Positions 16,989 to 25,231 of a DNA stretch of 64,000 nucleotides are shown here, piece after piece (positions within the stretch are counted from its first letter, which is position 1; each line of letters begins with the position of its first letter). The position numbers and the translations under genes are program-made. Source of the DNA: Floricoccus tropicus (lineage in GTDB: Bacteria; Bacillota; Bacilli; Lactobacillales; Streptococcaceae); NCBI RefSeq assembly GCF_001832905.1, contig NZ_MKIR01000026.1, positions 177,923 to 241,922 on the forward strand. The letters are read 5' to 3'. A model generated the notes under the pieces. It was not told where the DNA came from, made no database searches, and saw only the letters and a program-made list of their open reading frames with translations.

Positions 16989-17318
16989 TTATTTAAAAAC
17001 AACAGAATATAGATAATTATTACCATTTATTTTATAAAATTTATCAATATAATCTTCCGTAATTTTATAAGACTCATCTATCGCTTTATCATCGGAAATG
17101 TACCAATTGTTACTTGATAAATTTATTGTATCTTTCTCATATGTATAAACATCCCCACCTAATATTCTACAACTCTTATTTTTTTCAATATAAGCTATAA
17201 TTTTTTTAAAATCAGAAAATTTCCAAGCATAAGCATAAATTCCCAAGCCCTCTAAATCTTCTGATTTCTCTAGTAACTCTTTTGGAAAAATTTTATACTG
17301 TTCTTTCCATTCACACAT
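16989..17318 (-). CDS. Imm40-like immunity protein
   Basis: A 109-residue protein with GIYAYAWKFSDFKKIIAYIE, the ILGGDVYTYEKDTI block and NNWYISD, which match my memory of the Imm40 family (predicted immunity proteins with a conserved GGDV and NWY). A stop lies 46 bases before the next immunity gene. It follows another immunity-like gene at 17401, so four antidotes are lined up between hairpins R5 and R4. Confidence 0.58.
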   Translation of the reverse strand: MCEWKEQYKIFPKELLEKSEDLEGLGIYAYAWKFSDFKKIIAYIEKNKSCRILGGDVYTYEKDTINLSSNNWYISDDKAIDESYKITEDYIDKFYKINGNNYLYSVVFK

Positions 17319-17400
17319 ATACTATTCTCCTATTTTAATATCACAATTTATCGAGGTAAATTATAATAATATGACCAAGTAATTTTTTATCTCAAAAAAT

Positions 17401-17739
17401 TTATATATTGATAAAATAAGTAATTCCTCTCGTTAATTGTTCCTTTAGCTCTTTTTTAGAAGTGCTTTCATTATCATACCAACTATATGATATTTTTGTC
17501 CTATCATTCTCAATAGTAGCTACTTCAAACGAAACAAATCTATAAGGTGTAAATATAGCTTGTTCTACAACTAATTCAGCCATAGAAACCCCGTTGTCAA
17601 AGATAACAACAAAACTATCTTTCCCATCCTGTAAGACATCAATATTTATATTATTACTTTTAAAAATGGAGTCATTTTCTTCGTACCACTCTATAGCAGT
17701 TGATTTAATTTCTTGAAATAACTTTTCTCTATTATTCAT
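17401..17739 (-). CDS. Immunity-like protein, paralogue of 15275-15610
   Basis: A 112-residue acidic protein sharing FTPYRFVSFEV, SYSWYDNESTSKKEL and the terminal YFINI with the product of 15275-15610. Start at 17739 has GGGTGGT upstream, inside the end of a short toxin tail whose stop is at 17744-17742. Family name unknown to me; role as antidote is inferred. Confidence 0.65.
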   Translation of the reverse strand: MNNREKLFQEIKSTAIEWYEENDSIFKSNNINIDVLQDGKDSFVVIFDNGVSMAELVVEQAIFTPYRFVSFEVATIENDRTKISYSWYDNESTSKKELKEQLTRGITYFINI

Positions 17740-17741
17740 TA

Positions 17742-17804
17742 TTATTTACCACCCAATTTTTTTATATTAAGAGCATCTGGCATTTCAGTAATTGCTGGTA
17801 ATCC
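17742..17804 (-). pseudogene. Toxin C-terminal tail remnant
   Basis: The minus strand reads GLPAITEMPDALNIKKLGGK-stop immediately before the immunity-like gene. It matches the tail GLPPIIESPEAKNIKSW-stop that precedes the paralogous immunity gene at 15610. About twenty codons are all that is left of this toxin; upstream is AT-rich sequence and hairpin R5. Confidence 0.6.
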
Positions 17805-17918
17805 TTATTTACAACAATATACGAACATCATTATAATTAAAATTGCTCAGAAATTTCGTTACAAGAAACTTTAAAAAAATATTTCAATACTCAATATGCT
17901 AATCTTATCATAAAAGAG

Positions 17919-17958
17919 CAGATACTCACTTACTGATTTATTCAGTGATAGGTACCTG
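17919..17958 (-). repeat. Terminator repeat R5
   Basis: CAGGTACC/GAGTATCTG-like hairpin containing TGATTTATTCAG, with CTTTTATGATAAG on its minus-strand 3' side. It closes the unit of the gene at 18118-18597. Confidence 0.68.
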
Positions 17959-18117
17959 ATTTTTCCTTTACAATACTTCTGTATTAATTAAAATCTCTTT
18001 ACATTATTTTATTTAATGAATCTAAATAAGTTATTTTTTTTCAAATCAATCTTCTAAGACACGGTAGTATTGTTTTTCTTGAGGAATAATTCAATTTCCA
18101 TTATAGGGTTATAAAAA

Positions 18118-18597
18118 TCATAATTTACAAAGCGAATTAAACCCTTTTAAAAACTCTTGAGGCCCAACTAATTCAATTACATACCAATTTACCGAAATAA
18201 GATAGTCATATTTATCATTGGTCACAAAATATTCCATACCAAATGTCTCCTCAAGAATTTGACTTAAAAGCTGTATATTTTCAATTTCAATACAATATTT
18301 AGATTGCTTTGAATTATCCTGTTCAAAAAATATGTATCCTTTGCCCTTTGGTAAGTACTTAGAAAATATGAATTCATTAGAATCTGTGTCAAGTTTCATA
18401 GAGTCATTAGATATAGCTACATGTCCCGTTAATCTATAAGGAGAAAATTTCTCTATAACATTTTCTATTATCACTTGAGAATTTTCTTTTCCTAAAAGTT
18501 TAATATTTATACCTAAACTTTTAGCGCTACGAATTATTTCATTAATTTCATTCAATGCTATCAACTCCTTATGTGCTGGTATACTATCAATAAGCAT
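18118..18597 (-). CDS. Immunity-like protein, unclassified
   Basis: A 159-residue soluble protein. N-terminal helices (residues 10-40) are followed by a beta-rich part and a C-terminal block FVTNDKYDYLISVNWYVIEL. That block reminds me of uncharacterised SMI1/KNR4-neighbour families but I cannot name one with confidence. Base composition and location match the other antidote-like genes. It is followed by hairpin R5. The ribosome site is weak (AAAGTGAA). Confidence 0.55.
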   Translation of the reverse strand: MLIDSIPAHKELIALNEINEIIRSAKSLGINIKLLGKENSQVIIENVIEKFSPYRLTGHVAISNDSMKLDTDSNEFIFSKYLPKGKGYIFFEQDNSKQSKYCIEIENIQLLSQILEETFGMEYFVTNDKYDYLISVNWYVIELVGPQEFLKGFNSLCKL

Positions 18598-18752
18598 ATT
18601 TTCACTTTTAGTAAAGTCGTGACTTTTAGGTTAATAATACCATTTAATTATTTAATTTCCTTTGAGATGTAGTTTTTCAAAACTATTTATTAAAACTACA
18701 AACCAACTTTACCGTATACAAATTAATAATATAAAAATTTCTCATATTTTAA

Positions 18753-18937
18753 TTATAGATATTCAAAATATCCGACGAATTTTCTTTTTATTTTAACATT
18801 CGTTAAACCATAAAAAGAACCATCTTCAATTTGATATATCCTTATTTAATGATAGATTCAGGTATTTCCACTATTATGGAAACATTGAATTCCTCAACAA
18901 ATATATCTATAATAGCTCCTTTTCTATTATTTATCAT
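18753..18937 (-). pseudogene. Frameshifted small gene remnant
   Basis: An ATG at 18937 opens a 31-codon frame (FVEEFNVSIIVEIPESIIK) that stops, and the next frame continues YQIEDGSFYGLTNVKIKRKF to a stop at 18753. The two parts read like a beta-rich small protein broken by a frameshift. No family is recognised. It is probably another lost immunity gene. Confidence 0.4.
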
Positions 18938-19097
18938 AAAATAATTTTGCGTACTATCATTCTACAACTGTTGACAATACTTCTCTGAATTCTTACTCGA
19001 ATTTAATCATGCTCTCACTTACTAATATAACATTCATTTTTACTACTAAAAATATATTTCAATAATCAAAAGCATGGAGAGTAATACAAATTATATT

Positions 19098-19597
19098 TTA
19101 AAACGGTTCATCGTTTAAAATTATACATTCAATTCCATTTGCGACTATTTTTATTGTATCTTCTTGATCCTCTGTATTTATTTCGAAAACAAAGTTTATT
19201 TCATCAGGTTCCCATGAATTCCCAATTAATTCATAGTATTGTTCTTTATTTGTTAAAGAAATAAATTTTTTTGAATCATCTAAATGCCATTCCATAAATG
19301 ATGTTATATGATAGGGTTCAATAAATTTTATCTGGATGTCGTACTCCCCCAATGTATTATCTACTGCGCCAGAAAGCATTATATCATTCCCGTTAAATCC
19401 TGTAATCTCAAATTCCTCATGAGTCTAGAAAGCCATACCATTCTAGTTATAGTATTATCAATCCAATCATTTTTTTGAACATTTAAAGTAAAATCTCCCC
19501 TCTGTTCCCCAAATGAAATTATTATTACTCCTTCCCTTACTTTCCCTCCAAATTCAAGATTTCTAACTAACATGCTACCTGTGCCTTTTTGTCTCAA
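19098..19597 (-). pseudogene. Frameshifted paralogue of the 19845-20231 gene
   Basis: Two overlapping frames (19379-19597 and 19098-19379) together encode one protein. After a reading-frame slip near 19412-19420, the second frame reads EFEITGFNGNDIMLSGAVDN, then EYDIQIKFIEPYHITSFMEW and HLDDSKKFISL to LNDEPF. This aligns along its length with the intact protein at 19845-20231 (SWHLDDSKLFIKL, VNQNPF). The N-terminal part (GGKVREGVIIISFGEQRGDF) has no match there. A sequencing error or programmed slip cannot be excluded, but decay fits the island. Confidence 0.65.
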
Positions 19598-19844
19598 AGT
19601 ACTCAGACAAACTTGATATTTCTATATACTCACAATCCCTATTTTTATATAGAAGTGCGACCTAACGATATTAGCCTCTGAAATACGCTTAACATTCCCA
19701 ATATATTCAAATTACAGTCACTGTTTTTCTGTAATGTACAACCTACCACCAAACTCCTTTTATTGCCTTCTCTTCAACATATACGGTTACCTATGTAATA
19801 ATAACACGAGGTTTTCGTAATATTAAAATTATACAGTAATGTTT

Positions 19845-20231
19845 TTAAAATGGATTTTGATTTACAATTTCTACTTTAATATTTTTGCTTGCAATCACAA
19901 TCGGAGCTGTTCCGAAACCTTCAGCATTGATAGTAAAAATGTAATTCCCCTTTTCAATTTGATACTCATCATCAATTTTTTGCTTCTCTTCTCCAACTAT
20001 AAGTTTTATAAATAGTTTAGAATCATCTAGGTGCCATGACAACAGGCTAGAAATATAGAAAGGTGTGCCAAATTCTATATTGATTGCAAATTCATCATAT
20101 GAAGTATCAATTCTGCCTGCAATAACAATATCTCCACCATCCATTCTTATAAATTCAAAATCCATCCACAAACACTTACTTAGATAAGTATTTATTACTT
20201 GTATTTGCTTTTCAACTTCTTCTATACTCAT
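19845..20231 (-). CDS. Immunity-like protein, unclassified family with three copies here
   Basis: A 128-residue acidic protein with a helical start, KCLWMDFEFIRMDGGDIVIA, and SWHLDDSKLFIKLIVGEE. It is the only intact member of a family with a frameshifted copy at 19098-19597 and a fragment at 15064-15205. GGGGAGAG lies just before the ATG. Function unknown; antidote role is inferred from setting and from repeated duplication and decay. Confidence 0.6.
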   Translation of the reverse strand: MSIEEVEKQIQVINTYLSKCLWMDFEFIRMDGGDIVIAGRIDTSYDEFAINIEFGTPFYISSLLSWHLDDSKLFIKLIVGEEKQKIDDEYQIEKGNYIFTINAEGFGTAPIVIASKNIKVEIVNQNPF

Positions 20232-20345
20232 TTAGCTCTCCCCGTATATTTTTTCTATTACTTAATTAAATTTTAAGAGAATATATACAAACATAATTTT
20301 CCAAGACACTTTTTAAAACGCTTTCATTTAATATTATCATAAAAA

Positions 20346-20378
20346 AGGTAAATTCCAGTTCACGACTAGAATCCACCT
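20346..20378 (-). terminator. Terminator of the tex-sprT unit
   Basis: AGGTNNATTC/GAATNNACCT stem; the minus strand continues TTTTTTATGATAATA. The hairpin differs from R1-R5 but the tail after it is the same. Confidence 0.6.
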
Positions 20379-20385
20379 GTTTTAT

Positions 20386-20850
20386 TTATATTTCCTTCAA
20401 TCTACCTCGACATTTACCACAGACATATTTTCTTGTATTTATTCTTCTTTTTCTGACATATCCTTGTCCACACTTGGTGCATATATACTTATGTTGACTG
20501 GAAATGGGAGTTTGCGGTCTGTCATAAGTCGGTGTATATCTTAAGCCTTCAACCGCCTTTAGAAGATTTTTGAAATCTCTATCCGCATGTCGATACCCTT
20601 TCCCTGCCTTGTATAAATGATAATGACAGAGTTCATGCCTTACAATCCCTCTAAAGACATTTAAGTCAAATTTTTCATAGATTTTTGGATTAAAATCTAG
20701 ATGGAAATCTTTTGGGAAAAAGCGACCACCTGTTGTCCTCAAGCGATTATTCCAGTATGCCTGATTTGTAAAAGCAATACCAAAATCTTCAAGCGATACC
20801 TTTTCAACATATTCTTGAAGATTAAAGTCCTGCCAACTTACAGTATTCAT
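20386..20850 (-). CDS. SprT-like family zinc protein
   Basis: A 154-residue protein with the metallopeptidase motif [10 protein letters not shown] (HExxH, about residues 69-78 region) and a C-terminal zinc ribbon with CTKCGQGY and CGKCRG. This is the SprT/YdcK-type architecture, annotated as a putative metallopeptidase, sometimes linked to DNA-protein crosslink repair in eukaryotic relatives. It follows tex by two bases, a pairing common in Bacilli. Confidence 0.88.
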   Translation of the reverse strand: MNTVSWQDFNLQEYVEKVSLEDFGIAFTNQAYWNNRLRTTGGRFFPKDFHLDFNPKIYEKFDLNVFRGIVRHELCHYHLYKAGKGYRHADRDFKNLLKAVEGLRYTPTYDRPQTPISSQHKYICTKCGQGYVRKRRINTRKYVCGKCRGRLKEI

Positions 20851-20852
20851 TA

Positions 20853-22982
20853 TTAACCTCGTGGGTCTAACAGACTTAGGTTGACCTTACCACGTTCATT
20901 ATCGATTTTATCAACCCAGACAGTTACTATTTCACCAACAGCCACCACTTCTGATGGATGCTTAATGAAGTTTTTACTGATTTTAGAAATATGAATTAGA
21001 CCATCTTCTTTGATACCAATATCAACAAACGCTCCAAAATCAACTACATTACGTACAACACCTTCTAATTTTTGACCGATAGAAAGGTCCTTGATAGATA
21101 GAACATCCTGTCTTAAAACTGGTGCATCAAAGCTATCACGCATATCACGACCAGGTTTCATCAAATCTGCCACGATATCACGAAGAGTCTCTTGACCGAC
21201 CTCAAGTTTTTCAGCCATTTGAGGATAATTGATATTCTCTAATTTTTTACGTGCATCATCGTCTAAATCATTTATCTTCAAATCATTTAAAAGATTCTTA
21301 ACAACATTATAAGACTCTGGGTGAACACCCGTATTATCCAAAACATTTTTCCCGTTAGGAATACGCAAGAAACCAGCTGCCTGCTCAAACGCCTTAGCAC
21401 CTAAGCGCGGTACTTTCTTAATTTCACTACGACTTGCAAGAGCGCCATTTTCCTCGCGGTACTTAACAATGTTTTCAGCTATCGTTTTATTAAGACCAGA
21501 TACATGGCTTAAAAGTGCCGGACTAGCGGTATTTACGTTGACACCAACCTGGTTAACTACTGTTTCAACGACGAAGTCTAGATTTTCAGCAAGCTTCTTA
21601 TCACTAACATCATGTTGATATTGTCCAACCCCGATTGATTGTGGGTCGATTTTAACTAACTCTGCTAGTGGATCTTGTAATCTGCGTGCTATAGAAATTG
21701 CGCTACGTTTTTCAACAGTAAGCTCAGGAAACTCTTTACGTGCAAGTTCACTAGCTGAGTAAATTGATGCTCCTGACTCATTAACAATTACATAGTAAGC
21801 ATCAAGATTTTCATTCTTAATAACTTCGGAAACAAAAGATTCACTTTCACGTGATGCAGTACCATTACCAATGGCAATCATTTCAACACCATATTTTTTG
21901 ATAATAGCTGCTAAATCTTTTTTAGCCTGTTCAATTTCACTAGCCTTAGCAGGTTTAACTGGATAGATAACTTTTGTTTCCAAAAGCTTCCCAGTCTCAT
22001 CCACAACAGCAAGTTTTGCTCCTGTACGGAAAGCAGGGTCAAAACCTAAGATAACCTTACCTTTTAAAGGAGCAACTAGAAGAAGATTACGTAAGTTTTC
22101 AGAGAAGACCTTGATAGCAGAATCTTCAGCGGCTTCAGTGATTTCACTTCTAATTTGTCTTTCCATAGCAGGAATGATTTTCTTTTTGGTACTGTCTTTA
22201 ATTGCTAAAGACAGGTATTTATTATTTCGAGCATTGAAGCGAGTTTCAAAGAAACGCTCAATCTTCTCATCATTATTTTCAAATTTAACTGATAAAATAC
22301 CTAATTTTTCACCACGATTAAGGGCTAGAACACGGTAATTTGGAAGTTTTGAAAGGTCATTATCAAAGTCATAATACATTTGGAAGACCTTCTTCTCATC
22401 AAGGCTTTCATCCTTAACTTTTGAAGCAATACGACTATTATTTTTAATTTCAGACAAAGTCCAATTTCTTAATTTTACATCTTCGCTGATAGCTTCGCTT
22501 AAAATAGCCAGTGCTCCATCTAATGCAGCCTTGCCATCTTTTACATTTTCATTTACGAATTTTTCAGCCTCATCCTCGATATTAGGAACGTTTTGCATGA
22601 TTAGCTTAGCTAGTGGGAATAGTCCATTCTCACGCGCAATAGTAGCCTTCGTGCGACGTTTTTCCTTATAAGGAAGATACAAGTCTTCAACCTCTTGAAG
22701 TTTCTCAGATGCCTCAATTTGAGCGCGTAGCTCATCCGTAAGTTTCCCTTGCTCCTCGATTTTTGCAAGAACTGTTGCCTTACGCTCATCTAATTTTTCA
22801 AGCTGATTATGGCTATCAATGATTTCTTTAATTTGCACCTCATCAAGACTACCTGTCATTTCCTTACGGTAGCGGGCGATAAAAGGAATTGTATTTCCTT
22901 CTTGAGTAAGTTGCAACACAGTCTCGACTTGACTTGTTTTTAAAGATAAATTTTGTGCGATTTTTTCAATATTTTTTTCCAT
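20853..22982 (-). CDS. tex: Tex family RNA-binding transcription accessory protein
   Basis: A 709-residue protein with the N-terminal helical Tex domain ([32 protein letters not shown]), a YqgF-like nuclease fold around residues 320-445 ([16 protein letters not shown]), helix-hairpin-helix segments near 480-560 and a C-terminal S1 domain at about 635-705 ([20 protein letters not shown]). Tex binds RNA and affects transcription and translation output. Full length, start ATG at 22982. Confidence 0.95.
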   Translation of the reverse strand: MEKNIEKIAQNLSLKTSQVETVLQLTQEGNTIPFIARYRKEMTGSLDEVQIKEIIDSHNQLEKLDERKATVLAKIEEQGKLTDELRAQIEASEKLQEVEDLYLPYKEKRRTKATIARENGLFPLAKLIMQNVPNIEDEAEKFVNENVKDGKAALDGALAILSEAISEDVKLRNWTLSEIKNNSRIASKVKDESLDEKKVFQMYYDFDNDLSKLPNYRVLALNRGEKLGILSVKFENNDEKIERFFETRFNARNNKYLSLAIKDSTKKKIIPAMERQIRSEITEAAEDSAIKVFSENLRNLLLVAPLKGKVILGFDPAFRTGAKLAVVDETGKLLETKVIYPVKPAKASEIEQAKKDLAAIIKKYGVEMIAIGNGTASRESESFVSEVIKNENLDAYYVIVNESGASIYSASELARKEFPELTVEKRSAISIARRLQDPLAELVKIDPQSIGVGQYQHDVSDKKLAENLDFVVETVVNQVGVNVNTASPALLSHVSGLNKTIAENIVKYREENGALASRSEIKKVPRLGAKAFEQAAGFLRIPNGKNVLDNTGVHPESYNVVKNLLNDLKINDLDDDARKKLENINYPQMAEKLEVGQETLRDIVADLMKPGRDMRDSFDAPVLRQDVLSIKDLSIGQKLEGVVRNVVDFGAFVDIGIKEDGLIHISKISKNFIKHPSEVVAVGEIVTVWVDKIDNERGKVNLSLLDPRG

Positions 22983-23049
22983 AGCAATTTATTTTACCAT
23001 ATTTTACAAGTTAGTGATAAAATATTAATAAGAAACGAGGTGTGACTAT

Positions 23050-23142
23050 ATGTCGGATGTAATTTTGGGGCTTCTGAAAGCTATTGTGCCATCACTAATA
23101 ATTATCGGTTTGTTTTTCCTATTCACTCGTAAGGATAAATAG
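23050..23142 (+). CDS. Small single-helix membrane protein (30 residues)
   Basis: An ATG at 23050 with GAGGTG five bases upstream opens a 30-codon frame. The product starts MSDVILGLLKAIVPSL, is hydrophobic to residue 25 and ends FTRKDK, a typical membrane microprotein with a positive inside end. No family is recognised. It stands divergent from tex, with 100 bases to the next gene. Confidence 0.6.
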   Translation: MSDVILGLLKAIVPSLIIIGLFFLFTRKDK

Positions 23143-23244
23143 GCTAATTTAAACAATAATTATAATTTGTATATTTAAATTAAGAAATTTTTAATACTTT
23201 AGTAGTATTATTTAATAATAATTGATCAAAGAACGGAGAAACAC

Positions 23245-23433
23245 ATGGGACTAACATACAAAAAAAGAGATGACCTTGAAAAAGTACTTGGCGAGTTTGC
23301 TACTTTTCCAGATGATTTTTTAAATACAAAAACTGATAAAGTCGTTGAAGCTCAAAAAGATGCAAATATTCAAGTTAAAACTGAGCAAAAACCTGATGCA
23401 GATGATAAAAAGGATTTAGATACAAATGCTTAA
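23245..23433 (+). CDS. Small acidic protein, SPJ_0845-like
   Basis: A 62-residue protein starting MGLTYKKRDDLEKVLGEFA, with a charged lysine/aspartate tail. The start resembles the streptococcal SPJ_0845 family of unknown function; I hold that name loosely. AACGGAGAAAC lies just before the ATG. Its end overlaps the permease gene by eight bases, so the three genes 23245-25149 form an operon. Confidence 0.55.
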   Translation: MGLTYKKRDDLEKVLGEFATFPDDFLNTKTDKVVEAQKDANIQVKTEQKPDADDKKDLDTNA

Positions 23434-24340
23434 CAATTTACCATATGGGGTGCTTCAATGTGCGACAATTTTTATGTCAATCATTATTGAAGCACTTCCT
23501 TTTGTTTTACTGGGGTCAATCGTTTCAGGATTTCTGGAAGTCTTTTTAACACCTCAGTTTATAAACAAAATACTACCTAAAAATAAAGTCCTAAGAATTT
23601 TCTTTGGTGTCTTCCTAGGATTTTTCTTCCCCTCATGCGAGTGTGGTATTGTACCAATAGTCCACAGACTGATGGCAAAAGGAATACCTGGCTACACAGC
23701 TCTTCCCTTCATGGTTGCAGCTCCAATCGTAAATCCAGTTGTCCTTTTTGCAACATATATCGCTTTTGGTAATTCATGGCGTTTTGCCCTCCTTCGTATG
23801 TTTGGAGCAATCTTAATAGCTACAATCGTCGGACTATTCATCGCTTACATTTACAACGGGGACATCCTTAAAGAAGGTGATATAGAAATCAGTCATAGCC
23901 ATGACCACCATCATACACACGATACAAACCATAAAGAAAATCTAGGACATAGAATTTGGGATGCTCTAAGTCATGCCATTGATGAGTTCTTTGATACTGG
24001 TCGCTATCTAATTATCGGTAGTGCAATAGCAAGTATCATGCAAATTTATATTCCAACACGCTACATCACCAATATCAGCCACAATAAGCTAATGGCAATT
24101 TTACTGATGATGCTTTTAGCCTTCATCATGTCACTATGTTCAGAAGCTGATGCCTTTATCGGTTCAAGTCTTCTAGGGCTCTTCGGTCCGGCTCCAGTAA
24201 TCGCCTTTCTACTATTTGGACCAGTTGTTGATATTAAAAACTTATTGATGATGAATCGCTTCTTCAAGCCTAAATTCACCCTTCAATTTATAGCAATAGT
24301 CACAGTAGCCACCATCATTTTTGCGGAGGTATTCGTATGA
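23426..24340 (+). CDS. YcgR/YraQ-type permease
   Basis: A 304-residue polytopic membrane protein of the DUF318 permease family (about eight helices). It has the conserved FFPSCECGIVPIVHRL motif after helix 2 and a second-half repeat with MSLCSEADAFIGSS, both typical. Between the halves is a histidine-rich cytoplasmic loop (HSHDHHHTHDTNH, about residues 153-165), which suggests metal binding. Paired with a YcgQ-like gene; the B. subtilis pair is zinc-regulated, so a metal-related role is plausible. Confidence 0.82.
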   Translation: MLNNLPYGVLQCATIFMSIIIEALPFVLLGSIVSGFLEVFLTPQFINKILPKNKVLRIFFGVFLGFFFPSCECGIVPIVHRLMAKGIPGYTALPFMVAAPIVNPVVLFATYIAFGNSWRFALLRMFGAILIATIVGLFIAYIYNGDILKEGDIEISHSHDHHHTHDTNHKENLGHRIWDALSHAIDEFFDTGRYLIIGSAIASIMQIYIPTRYITNISHNKLMAILLMMLLAFIMSLCSEADAFIGSSLLGLFGPAPVIAFLLFGPVVDIKNLLMMNRFFKPKFTLQFIAIVTVATIIFAEVFV

Positions 24341-25149
24341 TTAGATTTCTCATATTATCAGGCTATTTCGAGCTCATGATGTATCTCATGGCCACAGGAA
24401 AGCTAAATCAATATATCAACGTTCACTACAGTTACCTAGCAATCCTTTCAATGATTCTTTCCTTTATCTTATCCCTTGTCCAACTGATTAATTGGGTAAA
24501 ATCAAATAACAAACCAGATAAAGAAAGCTTCAAAGCTAAGTACAAAAAAGCTTTTTCATATCTCCTACTAGCTACCCCACTTCTGATTTGTCTGTTTATC
24601 CCTTACAAGTCACTAGATGCTTCAGTTGTAGATAGCAAAGGATTTACTTTTCCCCTTGATAAGGAATCTGGAACCAGTGATGATGGTACAAGTATCCAGT
24701 ATCTTCAGCCTAACACTAGCTCCTACTTCACTAAGTCGGATTACGATGAATTGATGAAAAAGACGCTAGCAAAATATAAGGATTCTGACGAAATAAAAAT
24801 TGATGAAAAAAATTACATGGAAGCCATGGAATTAATTTATAATTTCCCAAGTGAATTTATCGGGAAAAAGGTTTCATTTACAGGCTTCATTTATAATAAC
24901 TCACTAGACGGACAAAAATATCAGTTCTTATTCCGCTTTGGAATAATCCACTGTATTGCCGACTCCGGAGTGTTTGGACTCATGCTAGATGAAAAAGAAG
25001 AGTATGAAAACAATACTTGGGTTCATGTAGAGGGAACAATCGAAAGCAAGTACTTTGCCCCATATAAACGAAATCTCCCAACAGTTCTTGTAAACAAATC
25101 AGAAAAAGTTAATAAACCAAGTAATCCATATGTTTATAGAACATTTTAA
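24337..25149 (+). CDS. YcgQ-like TIGR03943 family protein
   Basis: A 270-residue protein with three hydrophobic segments in the first 95 residues (about 5-20, 30-48, 70-90) and an extracytoplasmic domain. The block FPSEFIGKKVSFTGFIYNN and later RFGIIHCIADSGVFGLML are characteristic of TIGR03943/YcgQ. It overlaps the permease gene by four bases and is its usual partner. Function not established. Confidence 0.82.
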   Translation: MIRFLILSGYFELMMYLMATGKLNQYINVHYSYLAILSMILSFILSLVQLINWVKSNNKPDKESFKAKYKKAFSYLLLATPLLICLFIPYKSLDASVVDSKGFTFPLDKESGTSDDGTSIQYLQPNTSSYFTKSDYDELMKKTLAKYKDSDEIKIDEKNYMEAMELIYNFPSEFIGKKVSFTGFIYNNSLDGQKYQFLFRFGIIHCIADSGVFGLMLDEKEEYENNTWVHVEGTIESKYFAPYKRNLPTVLVNKSEKVNKPSNPYVYRTF

Positions 25150-25180
25150 TAGGATTTATATTAACGAATATTTCGTCAAA

Positions 25181-25231
25181 ATTCACAATAAAAGCTCACT
25201 CTTGTTGCAAGAGTGAGCTTTTATTGTGAAT
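25181..25231. terminator. 24-base-pair perfect bidirectional terminator
   Basis: Perfect inverted repeat of 24 bases (25181-25204 with 25208-25231), three-base loop. A/T-rich arms give T runs both ways, so it ends the YcgQ-like gene from the left and the cyclase gene from the right. It overlaps the cyclase stop codon. Confidence 0.88.

Noticed and set aside
12832..17958. R1-R5 repeats as a CRISPR array
   Set aside because: Spacing is irregular (80 to 1,800 bases), genes lie between, and the repeats are hairpins with T-rich tails, so they are terminators.
19379..19597. Separate 72-codon gene
   Set aside because: It continues in the next frame as a match to the neighbouring family, so it is the 5' half of a frameshifted gene.
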